Source: Angiostrongylus vasorum | Taxonomy: Eukaryota > Nematoda > Chromadorea > Rhabditida > Metastrongylidae | Direction of reading: 5' to 3' | Assembly: GCA_018806985.1 (NCBI GenBank) | Contig: JADANN010000431.1 | Location: 1,240,001 to 1,304,000, forward strand | DNA: 64,000 nt | Part shown: piece by piece, positions 37,687-51,216 of the stretch | Position numbering within the stretch: position 1 is the first letter of the stretch | Layout of the letters: every line of letters starts with the position of its first letter | The notes under the pieces: generated by a model | Database searches by the model: none | Told to the model about the DNA's origin: nothing | Seen by the model: the letters and a program-made list of their open reading frames with translations, nothing else | Translations under genes and position numbers: made by a program

Positions 37687-40600
37687 TCATTCGGGTGATT
37701 GATACTGAGCATAGTGCAACCAGTAGGCGATGTTGAAGGATAAAAACAGCAACGGAAACAGTAACCCTGAAATGTCGCACACTGCTGATTAACTTGCACT
37801 TTTTCTGTATTCATATTTTTTCATATTCTTTTTATCGATTTTTTCTTCTGAACTCTGTTATTACCGATCGATGAGTAGTAAGAACATACTTGATATCAAG
37901 TCGGCCCTCTTGGCTTCGTCGTGCCAGTCAATGTTCTGAGTCAACCACCTTAATATTTTTGATGCAATAATCTGCATGTTAACAAAACTCTAAAGTGTTT
38001 TAAGGTGGGGATGTTTCTAATCGACCAAAGAGGAAATTCTCACCGACGGAATGAATGCTGTTGATGTCGCCGGTTCTGCAACACCTTAGCCTTCACATAT
38101 TTCTGATCGAGAACTACTCGAGGCACCCAGACATCCTCACTGGTCTTTACAACTACTGCTTTGTTTCTTTTTTCTTTCTCTAAAGAATGCGCAATATATG
38201 AAATATTTTAAATAAAGAGTGAACAAGAATTTAAAAGTACTATTTGAGAGTGATCGATTCGCAAGGTAGGTGACCCAGGCAAACTCGAGCAAGGCGCAAA
38301 AAATGAACGTCAAACAAGCTGAAATCATCCTCGTTTAAAATCCAATCTTATCGGAGTAAAACCGACTCCATTTTTCCACATTACACAAACTCGGATATCA
38401 AGCTGTTTTAAAAAGCTCTCCAATGACTAGCGAGTGCAAAATCTCGAAAATTCGTACTCTTCTGGGCTACAGACCAGCTCAGATTTTCTAAAAACAAAAC
38501 AAATGCCCTAAATAAATCATCCTACAGTTACTGGGTTGCAGCATAAGCCTTTGCCGCCCTTCAACCCATCTTTGTTTATTACTTGCTCCTACCTCTCGAT
38601 TTTGTAAGGACCTCAACGCTCCGTTCATATGGCTGGTTCTCTTACATTCTTCATCTACGAAACCGTTCATATTTGCCCTTATGATCGGCTGCCACTTGAG
38701 ATTTTTGTGTTTTTCCGAATTTTGTCGATTGCTGATCGAATTCGTTCTCCCTAAATTCCTAAGGTAGGTCTCCCTATGACAGCAGTCCCGGGCCTTTACC
38801 AAAGAAGCAGTGGCCGATCTTTGTGAATTGGAAGGAGCTTTTCCCGAGACAAGCCTTGTACCAATTTGTCAACCTCGAAAAAAGGAAACTTGTCTAGCTT
38901 AGGCCGTGGTCGAACCAGAAAGAGCGCATGTATTGCACGGCACTTCTAGTCATTGTTGTCCCTGCCCCACCTAAACTTTATTCATATTAACCAGAAAAAA
39001 TATGCTTTGGCAGCCAAACAAGTGGTTGGGGATACTTTAGAGGTATTCGCAGTCTTCCAACTTCTTCCTCGTAGTTTATTTCCTGGGTCATAAGCAAGTG
39101 ATAAGGTACTATGTCACAACGCTTTGTACATACAATACGGTAATTTATCAAAATTACTCCTTTCCCTGTGAGCCCTCTTTAACCTAAAATAGATTGAATG
39201 TGGCCATTTAAAAACCGGACCGTGAATCGCTTTCTTCCAGTTATCCCTGAGTGTAATAGCGAGCATGCAGAGCTACTCTCTGTAGGTGCCTGCAGACTTC
39301 AATTTCTCTTTCTACTACAGAGGGTTCCAAAGCATATTCCGATTGTAAACCGATAAAACAATTAATTCTTGATTAAAAGCAAATAATGCTTGTGAATCAG
39401 CAATGAGAACGAAATATCAAGAAAACTGAAGTGCAGATGAGAAACCTCCTATCCAGACGTCGATCGCTTTGATATAGGCGACTGGCGGAAGCTTAGCGTT
39501 TATGCCTGACGACTGAAATAAAATCGGAACCATGAATAAGGAAATCAATTAGGCACAATTTATTCCTAAGGAAAGTCTAGAATTTATCGCTCATTCGTTA
39601 CTACTCTTAATTTAATCGACCATCAATAATAATCAAAGACTTTTTGAACCAGTTTTCATGCGAGGATCTGAATTTCTGGTGTTGAAGACGTGGAAAATGG
39701 ATCAAACCTGCGTGGTCATTGTCAGTAGTGTAGTGACCCCAAGCGTAACCCTCGCAGGTACAGCCGTGCGGTCGATCCAGAACGAAACCCAAGACACGAT
39801 GACAAGCATACATGATGGAATGTACAGTTGAAGGAGATAGTAACTAAAAAGTTTCATTTCTTTAATTACTTCTTAGAGCATTTCTGGAAAGAAAATGGTT
39901 GAAAAGAACACTGCATTAGCGATTAGTGAAGAGGATTGGCGAAGAGGACACTTCGTGTTTGCTCAACAAGAATACGGAGAATTACTTGATCAATGCCGAG
40001 GTTAATAGAAAGTCGGACGTGGAATTCATTATTATTATTTGTTCACTTTACTTATCTGGAAAACAGTTCAGCTAACAATAAATTCCTCGCTGTTCTCAGT
40101 GAAGTCTACTATTTTTTGAATATTTCATTGAGTTCCTTTTCCCAAAACAAAGAAAATGGGAACTAAATATTTGAGCGAGGACGTTTTTCATACTGATGTA
40201 GTTGTTCTACTTCTTGTTGCGCAGACGACGTCCTAGCTCATAACGAGGTATAGTGTAGTCCAAACGAGGTTGACTACAGGCCAACTTTTGAAATGACAGA
40301 GTGCTTTTACGCAGAGCACACTCGCAGCTGCTCGTTTGTGTAACGGTTTTCTTTAAGCATGTGTTTCGGCTATACATGGCATGACAGAGAGAAAGACAAA
40401 GTAAAGGCTTGGGTCGGTGCGGTGTATATCACGGAAGCCCCCCTAAGCGTAGTCACGGGATCGAAGCCCACCTTAGGTCCCGTGTTTTCCTCATTGGTTC
40501 AGAATCCTTGTGATTGTATTTCTCATCGCTTCCTGTCATGAAGACGACGAGGCAGTAAATATAGGTTAAAGTATTATCATCATAGAAAGCCATAGCTACA

Positions 40601-42830
40601 TCTTGACAAGCTATTTTATATCTATGAATTAGATTCCGACTACTAAATAAATGAATGAGCTGACCTTAACTGTCGCCGCAATTGTAGAACGGTTCTAAGG
40701 CAAGAATAGGTGCCAGTGTTGGTCTTGCTTGTGCAGTAGGTTGTGGAGACGTTATTCAACTGAAACGACGGCAACGACGACGAGAGGCCATTCTTCAACT
40801 GTACTGGATCGTGGCTCTTCCACACGTATTCTGCAAAGCTGTTTGTATCTTTCACCTGAAGAAAAACAACCCGTGGTATCATAATTTCTTTTAGACGAGC
40901 TGTGTTCTTTGTCGTCGCTAGCGCCTTTAATAATTTTTTGTTCTTCTTTTATATCTCGAATGCAAGTTTCACGTTCATTTTTGTTATAACAACGAATAGA
41001 TAGCTAGGAAGACTGCGTTTTGTCTCCTATGAAATTGCGGTCACGTGAAGAGATCAAGAAGAGTTTAAAAACCCAAATAAAAGGCCAAGCGTATATTTTT
41101 TGGTGCAAATCGCAAATCATTGCGCTGCACTATGCGCACTTTAAAGTGGGAGGAATTGAAACGGTCTTCTAACCTTTCGTGACCAGTGAAGCAGCATTCG
41201 TTTTCAGCTACGAATTTTTTCTTCCAGTCACCGCTCGAAGGTTAACTATATTAGCGATTACCACTCTCAGTAAATCTTTAATAGTTTGGGTGTTCGACAT
41301 AGGAATAATCGTCAAATTAAAAGAAAAAACTATATCGCGTATACCGCTTAGCTAGATTTGAATCGTTTTACCATCCTTATCTGACCGGCCAATCGACTAT
41401 TCACGCGATTCTCTGCTCGAACAGGATTCGCACTACTTACCCCTTCCATAAAGTCAACAAGCGCGAGTGGTGATGGCCTGAGAATACTCCACTGCTCTTT
41501 TTTTTCAGCGGATATTTTCGATTTGTTAAGAAAAACTCGCCTTCCTAGAATTTGGACATTATTTAGTGGAGTTCATATACCTTTAGGAAGCAACAGATTC
41601 CAACCCTGAATTCGATCTCCTAAACAGACAAAGGTTGGAAGATAATGAAACTAATCAAGCTGCTTGGAGCTGCACGGGACCGTCTAGGAATCTAAGCAAT
41701 GATAATAAATCAGTGACTAGAAAGTGCGAAGTACATTATTTGCCGCTGTTCATGAAATTATTCACAGGAGTGTCTGTGAACCCTCACCGGACATTAATAA
41801 ACCAAAAAAAAGAACTTGTTATTATATTAATTACCAATTCTCATATATTTCCAAAGTGTTCCTAAAATTCTACATTAATTTATCACGGTGAACCTATGAA
41901 ATCTGATTCAACAGCTTGTATGGAGGCCATTACCTTCCCTGTAAGGAATCTCTCCATTTCGGCATATTATCATACGCTTTCATCTGAGAGCTTTACTACT
42001 TCGTCGTGGCTGGGAGGTGTTCCTGGTTGTCAGGCTGCAATTTATAGGGAGGGTTTCATATTCGCTGCAGGGTTTCCCAAGCTGAGAACGATTCCACCAT
42101 TTTCATCCGAAAGCCCAGCTATCTATAAGCCAATGGTAGAAATCACCACCGTAGTGGCATAAAACTAGTCACATGGTGCCAAATCTCCCAGTGATGCACA
42201 ACGAAGGCGACTGCTTGGGGTGGTTACGACATGAGGAAGGCTTCAGGTGTGCTGGTAGCCACAATATCTAAACCAGCAAGTCTCCCAACAATGGAAAATA
42301 TGTTGGGCCCGAACAATTAGTGAAGACGGGTTTTCTAAGCATCTATGTAAGCAAATACCACACGCTTTTCATGACAGATGCACATTGCTTCATTTATACG
42401 ACTTAACAGTTAATGACAATTTGAAAGACTTTACTCGCCATATTTTCCCTGCATCGACACTTAGCAAAACTCGCAAGGCACAAAAACATTACACGCCCAC
42501 AGTTACCGGTCGACCGTTTCCGACCACTTCAAACAAAATACCATTACACCACTGACCTTCATAGTGATATATCCATCTGCTTCTCATCCCCCCATTCTGT
42601 GAAGTAGACTGCAATTCGCAAGCCTTGCCATCAGATAGTGAATGACTGTATAACAAGTCTCTCTCTTAACAAAATGATAGGAGGCAGTTGTAGAAATCTC
42701 TATGTCATTGCAAGTGCACCTTCATACCGACGTTGCCTCTGCTTATTGATGTTACTAGATATATGTATATAGTAGAATATATATATATATATATATATGT
42801 ATATTTACACAGTAACGCATGTATATGGCA

Positions 42831-42870
<40 letters not shown>

Positions 42871-45800
42871 TGGATAGATGCTTGTTGATCTCGTTAAATT
42901 GCTTCTAGGATACTCGGATGGCTCGTCTTCACTGGTTGAGCGGGCCCCAGCGTAATTTCCGTTTTTTTCGGAGTTTTGCTGGACCAGCAATTGTGGTTTC
43001 CTGGAGTCCCGAGATCACCAGGCCAAAGCGCCGGCTCAGTTTGCGAGACCCTGCAGGGGAGAATCCCCCATTGTACATCGCAGCCCGACACCCAGGAACA
43101 CCTTCTAGCCAAGATGAGGCGCTATACCGATGGGAAGTCTCGTTAACTTTGTTATTTACATGTCATTATCTATTTGTCTAAAAGTATAATTACCAAGGTT
43201 TATACGGGACCGCAGCGCCACTGCAAAGGTCACATGTACCCGGCCAAAAGAAGAGAAGTACACTAACACATGTGCAAGCTGACACATCTTATTTACCATT
43301 GTGATAATGTGTATCTATCATACGAAATCGCAAATTCGAAAATGACAAGGGAAAGAGTTCTACAAGGGAACCGCTGCAGAACCGGCTTACCGATGTCCTT
43401 TGTGGTATACGCGTACGAAGCAAGATCAATATAGCACTGTTGAACGTCCATTGGATAGAACTGGAACAAAATTGTTAAAACATGGATAAATTTTCCAAGC
43501 CGCTATTCGCCAGAAACTTTTTATTTAAATTTATGAGGTTCGATCAAAGGGAAACGGATTTGACGGAGATTAGTGTTAAGGTTTTTGTGATAACCAAAGT
43601 TGTACTCCCATTCTTCAGAAACGAGTTAATTTTTTCAGTGTCCAAGCTTTCTTCATGAATTTTTTAGCTCGTAGCGAAATTATTGAGTGCAAACTAGTTT
43701 AGTAGTATAACTGAAAACACCGACTTTCTATAACCCCTCGGCATAAATAGTTGATTTATTTATTTATACGGTCTTATAAACTGATCTTGTTCAGCCGATG
43801 CGAGGTTGGTAAAGATCTTCGTTGCGTTGCTGTTGGTGTTGTTGGTCGATGGCTGACGTTTCGACGATTTCGCCTTCCTTAGAGCCGTGTTACACGTGGG
43901 ACAACAACAACGACAACGAAGACCTGTGCCAACCTCGCATCGGCTCAGCAAGACCTGTTTACAAGAAGGTATAAATAAATTTATCAGTATATTTATGCAC
44001 TTTTGTTTACAATTTAGCCAAGGTAATCATGCATTTCTTCCAGTTTGAAAGGCAATAAAGACACAAGCCCAGTAGCAATTAATTTACGGTAATGTTACTC
44101 AAATGGGCGCGTGTGGCGAGGTGGTCGGAGGCGCCCTGCAACACACACGTGGAATCGATCCCCGAGCCCATGGCCCACTAAGCCTTGCATCTCTCCGGGG
44201 TCGGCACATTGGTACCAGACTTGTCTGGGAGGATAGCAGCACTGGCTCGACACATCGGTAGGCCACCGCTAATCGTTGTAAAGGCCAGATATGCATTCAA
44301 TCACCTCCAAACAATGCTTAGTGAAGTCGAATGCATGGCGCATCCCTCAGGTATTGATCAACGCCGAAAGCTTTATTCTTTTTTTGTCCTTTTAATGCTG
44401 CTGGTATGGTAATGGTTTTCTCAACGTCTCGATCGATGTTACGGATTTTTCGCTTGTTTCGAATATTCGACAACATCAAGGAATAAGATTTTCAGGAAAA
44501 GATCAATACGGTTGTTTTTTGTTACAGTACATGATATCCAAATATTGATGGTGCACTAGGCAGTAGTGATTGTACCGTAAATCAGACATATTCATGACCA
44601 AAAAAATGGTGGGCAAAATAAGATGGTTTATGTTACCTGTAGATGCATCGGGCAGGACAAAACCATTGATATTCGCACCGAGTAGAGGATCGTACCGTCT
44701 TTATGCACTCTAATCAACACATTCGGCTTGTCGATCATATGTTTATATGCGTGTTTCTCATTCTGAAATCTTTTTTCTTCCTACGTATAACAACTCATTA
44801 TTGTTTAGGAGAGTGTTAAAGTCGTTAGGAGATAAATGACCCGATTTGATTCCTCAAATGAAAACAAAAGAAAGTTGGAAAGGAGAAATCCATTACCAGA
44901 ATCGTATTTTTGCATCGAATAATCGATAATATCACAATAAACAATACATCAATGAACCCAGGCCATTGTAAATTTTTCGATACAAAAGCATACTAATGAA
45001 GGATAAATCCAAGGAACGTGGCGGAAATAGCACAAAAAGGATGGTCTGCTGAATTATAAGATTAATGAAGAATTATGTTTTTGCTTAAGAAATTTTAACA
45101 GACAGCTAGAACTAATCGTTATGGAATCTCTTGCAGATCATGAAATCTCATTTTCGTTGCTATTTTGGGTTTGGTACCCTATCCGTCTTCCTAATATGTG
45201 AACTCGCTATTCAAACTCCTTCTTCGGCTTTCCTGAGGTTCCATGGAGTTTTCCGCATTCCGAGATTTTTTAAATGCACCTAGGTTTTCCTAATAACGTG
45301 TAACTCCTCTTTTTATTACAACTAAGTGATTTCCAGTTTATTTCAGCAATGCATGCGGCTACAAGAATAAATTGAGGTTACGGTACCTGAAAAAATGAGT
45401 CTGGCATCCAAATCTGTTTGCCGGTAGTGAGAATTAGAAAATCAGGACGATCGTCGTTTTTCTCACCATATCTGAAACTATGAGAAAAAGGAAAAGGAAG
45501 GAAAAAAGAAACAAACGATGAGCAAATTAATGACAAGAGTATTAAACGCCTACGCCCACACATCATTTCCCATCTCTTTCTTGTTCCGAAAATCCTCTAA
45601 CGTCCATGTTCTTCACGATCGATAGAATGGCTGAGACAAGAAAAACACTCACGAATCAACCACTCCATCTAATCGCACTAACAAAAAGGAAACAGCTTCA
45701 TCTCTATTATGCCTATTTTCATTTTCGTTTTTTTATTCTTCATTTTCCTCGCACCGGTTTACCACCCCATCGTGGCTGGGAGGTGTTCCTGGGTGTCGCA

Positions 45801-48800
45801 ATGCGACGTACGCCGGGGGATTCGTACCCCGGTAGGGTCTCCCAAGCTGACAAGGAGTCTGGCGTTTCAATAAGGAAGCCTAGCTAAGAGTAAACCAATA
45901 CCAAGACCACCACCGTTCTAGTATCAAAGTCGAATGGTGGCAAAAATCTCCCTAATCCACAACGGCTGCGACTACCTGTGGTGGTGAAGACCTGGGGCTG
46001 ACTTTGGCCACGCCGTCCTCGGGATTCCGCGGAGCCACAATGGCGCTGAAGCAGCAAATCTTCGCGAAATGCTAATTATGCTGGGGCTCGCACAACCAAT
46101 GAGGAAGAGCCGTTCAAGTATCAGTTATCAAGTAGGTTCTAAAAACCAATCTGGATAAGTTTCGATAAAGTCGGTGAGCTCTATAGGAATCGTTGACCGG
46201 AAATCGTGCACATGTAAGTATTCTTGTAAGTATTTCACACCATTTGGAAAGTAATTTATAATAAAAGTGGTAGTGGGAAATTTGTATTTCCGGAGATTTC
46301 ATTGTTAGTTCATGTCTTAGTTAGAGTAAAAATGGAAAGAATCTTTGTGGTTGGTAAGCAAAGCACGCTTCAGTAGCTTATTTTGTTGTTTTATTACATG
46401 GCCTGAGATATCATGTATCACAGTGCTCAGATTTCAGCAATTCCTGATTTCGGTAAATTTTCTCGCTTTAGTAACCTATGAAGGTCTCCAAGCTTCTTTT
46501 TTCAGGTGGCTTCGGCTTTTGCTCTAGGAAATTCAGTCTTCTTTACGAATGTCACTGAATACTGGTCGAATCGATATTCCTTGGAATCTTGACATAGCCG
46601 TGCTATAGCGGTCTCACGCGGATTGACGGCAGTGGTCTTATCCAAGACAAGTCTGGCAGGAACTTCCCGACCGCGAAGGGATGAGTGGCTTGATGGGTGC
46701 GACAGGTGTCCGAACCAGCGCGTGTACATGTTGTGATCACTACCACTGCGCTTCCCGCTTCCTTCCTTCAGTACAATTTGATTACAGTTATCCCACAATA
46801 TATTGACAGAAATAGCCATTACAGTAAAGAACGTCTTATTTTCGCCTTTAAGTATGTGTACTGAATAGTTTCATAGACTCATAGACACGATTTAGATGCG
46901 AACTATAAAACGAACGTGTAATGGCATCGATCAGCAAAATCGAAACGCACTTTAGTCGTTCGTCCATCCAACTCTCACGAAACGTCAGCTGTACACTGTA
47001 TTCCATATTAACATTATCGATTTTCGATATACTGAAAAGAATAAACCATGAGGGAAATAGAACTCTCAAGAACAACTGTGCTTCGATTGGAAAATTCTTA
47101 GTGGTAAACCAGAAACCAGAAAGAAAATTACAGTGAAAAAAAAGCAATCTTACCTTCTTATTAACATATTTACATTCACGACAACTGGACCGCTATAAAT
47201 CGTACCTATAACGATGACAGTATTCCAGGGACTTTCATTGCCACTGCTTTTTTTTTATTTAGATGTTTCCACTTATTTTTGTTATTTTTTTGCTGCAGTC
47301 AAAGTACTAGGGCAAGAATTGCACAAAATACTTGACGCATAAAAAAGAAAGGATAAATCTCTCGATGTTGATTAATCCCCTGAGAAATGCTCCATACATT
47401 CGACTAGGTCAAGCCAGTGCTGCTATCCTGCCAGACAAGTGTGGCACCAAACTGCGAACCTTAGACGGATGGAAGGCTTAGGCTTGGTGGGCCTTGAGCG
47501 CGTGTATCGATTCCACGTGTGTGTGTCGCAGTGGCGCCTCCAACCAATGCGCCATACGCACTTTCGTTATAACACCATTTTAAACCAGAAACCGAGGTTT
47601 CTTCTAACTAAAACTCCAAAAAGTTCCTGTGCTTTCGAAACAAAGGTGCTTTTTTTCAGTTAGAAGAAAAACTCACCATCCTTAGCTGGTGGTCGAACAC
47701 GCCAATCATAGCCCCGACTGAGTAATCTTTCAAGTATTTCTGTGTCCACAGATTGTGGTTGTGTGATTGTTTTTCTTGGCTGAACAGAAATTCTTAGCAT
47801 GAACATGGCGACGATGGAAGCCATCCTTTCTGAGGTTCAAAAATAAGGTTTTTCCACTAAAATGAATGCAGACCTCGACTTGAATCCGAGCGATGTCCTC
47901 CAAAGTTGATGGGTTGTCGAACGGTGCAACTGTAACTGTATCGTGGTAAAGTGCCGTTCCCACAGGATTCTCAGCTCCATGTAGGGATAACGAGCCGTCA
48001 TTGATGAAGCTAAACGAAAATTATCATGTTGTTTTATATAGTTCCCTTCCATGAATGATAGTATGAATGTAGGTCCTTGCAATATTCCTACATTTAGCAA
48101 ACATTTCTCTGAATAAAGCAGAGTTAGCATGAAAAAAGTGCAATGGTACACTGAAATACATGTGGTCGTTTTTTTCGATCCCGTGCTGCAGAATAGCGAA
48201 GTTCTTTTCCCACTCGGAGGATTGCGACCAGATTAGCCTGTGAGGATAAAAAAAACGTTCCTGAACCATCGCTGGGTCCATCAAGTCTCTTTATAAGCTA
48301 AATGTGCAATCAATCCCCCCCTGCAAAATTTAATAGGGTTGAAGGTATGACATGTCCATAAAGGATTGATTAACGTCTGAACGCTTTACCGTTTATTGAT
48401 AAACAGTTCCATGTTAGGACACTATCAATGAATGGGGCCTCGATCATTTATAGCCTTTCGAAAGAGACGTCAACGTTGTATAAAAAAATAGCTGTGGTTT
48501 TTGGAAAAAAAAGTCCAACTGGGTTGAAACATATAGACCGAACATCTCCGCTGCTACGGTACCCTCTGTGTCAGGTCGACATTGCTTATTCGCTGCGCTG
48601 TTCTTATTGAGTTACTAATGGCTTCCACAGCTATTGAAAACGCTAACCGTAGCGGCAAGAATCCGGAAAAAAAAAGGGTTGGCATCATCTTTTTAGATTG
48701 CGAATTTTTTAAATCTATTTCGCTCTCAGAGACGTCTTCAAACCACTTAAGATTTTAAGGCACCATTTATTTTTGATTTCGACTGACTCTGGTGAATTCA

Positions 48801-48906
48801 AATCGCCAGCGAGGATTTCGTCGAGATCATCCGTGACTGGGTTCTCCACGAATGTCGTGCTTTCTGCGCTAGGATTTGAGGCGTTCCAAAATGAGGTCTT
48901 CTCACC
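37687..48906 (-). CDS. Glutamate-gated chloride channel subunit (Cys-loop receptor), 5' end incomplete
   Basis: Ligand-gated anion channel of nerve and pharynx membranes; the GluCl class is the ivermectin target. Exons (-): 48788-48906, 47874-48009, 47677-47779, 47154-47205, 46951-47031, 45387-45471, 44637-44762, 43391-43460, 40665-40830, 39708-39843, 39446-39512, 38241-38318, about 38141-38179, 38044-38102, 37890-37948, 37687-37766. All joins agree in phase except the small exon near 38141, whose donor is uncertain. Visible in order: an acidic N-terminal extension, [27 protein letters not shown], Cys-loop [15 protein letters not shown], the second cysteine pair of GluCl/GlyR ([14 protein letters not shown]), M1 and M2 with the anion-selective [18 protein letters not shown]3 starting DVWIGACLTF, a short Arg/Lys loop, M4, then stop. 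The signal-peptide exon is not identified. avr-15- or glc-like; the exact orthologue is not decided. Confidence 0.92.
42003..42345 (+). repeat. Dispersed repeat family B, diverged
   Basis: Recognisable by GTGGCTGGGAGGTGTTCCTG and GGGCCCGAACAATTAGTGA. Lies in a GluCl intron. Confidence 0.75.
42777..42867 (+). repeat. Two TA dinucleotide microsatellites
   Basis: TA runs at about 42777-42800 and 42833-42867, in a GluCl intron beside a truncated family B repeat. Confidence 0.95.
42905..43125 (-). repeat. Dispersed repeat family B, truncated, inverted
   Basis: Reverse-oriented partial copy (GACACCCAGGAACACCTTCT at its right end), next to a TA microsatellite, in the same intron as 42003-42345. 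Confidence 0.75.
44103..44378 (+). repeat. tRNA-derived SINE in a GluCl intron
   Basis: Full-length, lies in the intron between channel exons 44637-44762 and 43391-43460, antisense to the gene. The B box GAATCGATCCC is well kept; the A box has one change (GTGGCGAGGTGG). Confidence 0.87.
45765..46210 (+). repeat. Dispersed repeat family B, long copy
   Basis: Matches 18001-18450 over its whole length, including the CCGTTCAAGTATCAGTTATC and GTTGACCGGAAATCGTGC end. Intronic to the GluCl gene. Confidence 0.85.
47348..47568 (-). repeat. tRNA-derived SINE with internal deletion
   Basis: Both ends of the element are present but about 55 bases between the 3' part and the central block are missing. 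Lies in the intron between channel exons 47677-47779 and 47154-47205. Confidence 0.75.
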
Positions 48907-49187
48907 CTAAAATACGACGGCGTATATAAATCTGCTCATTTCTTATTTCGAGCTTATGTAATTGTTTTCTGTGAATCAGCTATGAAATTAGTTTTTTATG
49001 AAAGAATTATACGAACAGTTTATTTTGGGCTCTCTCGAGGTGATATTCACTGGTCACACTGTACAATGTTTGTCTACGAAAATAAACATTATTTACCAGC
49101 CTGGGGTAAGTTCATCAAGGAAAGAGCACGTATTGATTAGTCACCGAGGTTAAAGAAAAGTCCGTTTTTAAATCTTATTCTGGCAAT

Positions 49188-49461
49188 GGGCGCGTATGGC
49201 GCAGTGGTCAGAGGCGCCCTGCAACACAAAAAGTGGAATCGGTCCCCGCGCCTTAGGCCCATCAATCTTTCCATCCCTCTGAGAACGACAGTTTGGTATC
49301 AAACTTGTTTGGGAGGATAGCAGCACCGGCTCGATACATCGATAGGCCAACACGAGTCGTTGTAAAGGCCAGATATGCATTCAATCACCCCCCAAACGAC
49401 GCTTAATGAGCTCGAATGCATAGCTCACCCTTAGGGATTGATCAAAGCCGAGAGCCTTGCA
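49188..49461 (+). repeat. tRNA-derived SINE
   Basis: Full-length; A box TGGCGCAGTGG at 49197-49207 is perfect, B box mutated (AATCGGTCC). Confidence 0.87.
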
Positions 49462-50029
49462 ATTTATTATTTATTATTCCGACAATATTAATAAGGCACG
49501 TATTACGTCATTTCTTTTCTCATGTCTTGAAGCACGTAGCAGTATCAGAGGATAAGAACGAAATCGGAACAAGTTTTTTCACAGCTGTTTCGCCGTGTTA
49601 GATGATTTTCGTGAAAACGCATCCGTACGGAAAATAGAGTTCATAAACGCTGACACAAAGCAAAATATGTCTTGAGCTGAAATTCTCAGCGCCACAAGAC
49701 GCCAGAGATTGCGAAAGAGAGCTGTGCAAATCCAGCGACCTCTTCTCCGATCATCTACGAAGAGTGTTTGCCTCATTCTCCCAGTCTCTTTCCCGTGCCC
49801 AACAAAATTTCATATCACTCGTTTCGTTCTTTGGATTCGAATGAATCACTGAGTGTTCTCCCTTGTAAATTTTCCCCAAACAATGTCGAGATTGCTAGAC
49901 CTCAATGATACATTAGTCAGTAACAATCACAACAATAACGACTTCTACAAGATGGATTATCAAGGGATAACAAGGGGTTGTCAAAGGACAATCATCGCTA
50001 TCGATAAAAGCCATCCTGTATAAAAAAGC

Positions 50030-50230
50030 ATCGCCGAGTTAGTATGGCTCATTCGAGAGAGATGCTCCACTGAAGAAGATCCGGCTCGATCTCGATGTGC
50101 GACAGAGACGCCACCTCGACAACGTGAACAACTGTGACCATCGACTCGGATCATCGGCTCTGATGAAGACGAAACCGTCGAAACCTTACCCCCAAAAATA
50201 AACATTATTTGTCAACCTCGTGTAAGCTTA
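50030..50230 (+). repeat. Penelope-terminus-like sequence
   Basis: Shares CTCTGATGAAGACGAAACCG and the CAACCTCGTGTAAGC end with 25085-25180. Confidence 0.6.
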
Positions 50231-50344
50231 TCAAAGAACGAATACGTTATGCCAAAGTAAGGGTTGATATTAAATGAATGTAAGTTGGTTGATGAAACTA
50301 CGAACTAATCGCTTACTGATTGTATTACAGATTACCCTCCCAGC

Positions 50345-50735
50345 GGATTACCACCTCATCGTAGCTGGAAGACGTTCCTGGATGTCAGGCTGCGATATAC
50401 GGTGGGTTATTTATCCCTCCAGCAGGGTCTACCTAGCTGAGAAGAAGTACGCCGTTTCCACCAGGAAGCCCAGCTAAGAGTAAACGAATAACAGGAAACA
50501 CGACCGTCCTGATATCAAACTTGTCGCATGGTGGTCATTCTCCCTAAGATCCACAACAACACCAACTGCGTGTGATGGTGACGACATTGGGGCAGACTTT
50601 GGCCAAGCTGACTTCGAGAATCCATGGATCCACGATGTCTAAGCCAGTAAAACAGTGAAAAATGGGGATTATGCTTAAATTATGCTGGGGGCCCGCACAA
50701 CCAGTGAAGACGGGTCATCGAAGCATCTGAGTATT
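50345..50735 (+). repeat. Dispersed repeat family B, diverged
   Basis: Same block order as the other copies (CATCGTAGCTGGAAGACGTTC to GGGCCCGCACAACCAGTGA). Confidence 0.78.
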
Positions 50736-50849
50736 ACAGATTACAGAGATGCATATGTATCGCAATGACCAGAGGGCATCTGCGATACAGACTGGACTGG
50801 TTGCTTGCTCTATTTCACGCCTCAGGCTCGCCAGGTCTTTCATTTGTCT

Positions 50850-51216
50850 GGGTTTAGCAAGTTGGCATCAGACTTGTCTAGGAGGACAGAAATGCTGAGC
50901 GGTAGGCCTCACTGTATAGGCCAGATATGTATTCAATGACCTCTACGATCCATGAATGAAGTCGAACGTGAGGGGGAATTTTTGGCGGCATACGTGGAAT
51001 TGATCCCAGTGCCCATGGCCCACCAAGCCTTCAATCCCTCTGGGGTCGGCAAATGGGTACCAGACTTGTCTGGGAGGACAGCAGCACTGGCTCGACACAT
51101 CAGTACGCAACCGCGAGTCATTGTAAAGGCCATATATCCTCACCTCCAAACGATGCTAAATGAGGGCGAATGCATGGAGCATCCCTCAGGGATTGATCAA
51201 TGCCGAGAGCTTTGTC
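50850..51216 (+). repeat. Two tRNA-derived SINE pieces in tandem
   Basis: A central fragment (about 50850-50945) is followed in the same orientation by a longer copy (about 50978-51216) ending GCCGAGAGCTTTG. Confidence 0.75.

Noticed and set aside
44103..44378. SINE head as a functional tRNA gene
   Set aside because: The A and B boxes fit, but the acceptor stem and anticodon arm do not fold as a tRNA and the unit is one of many dispersed copies.
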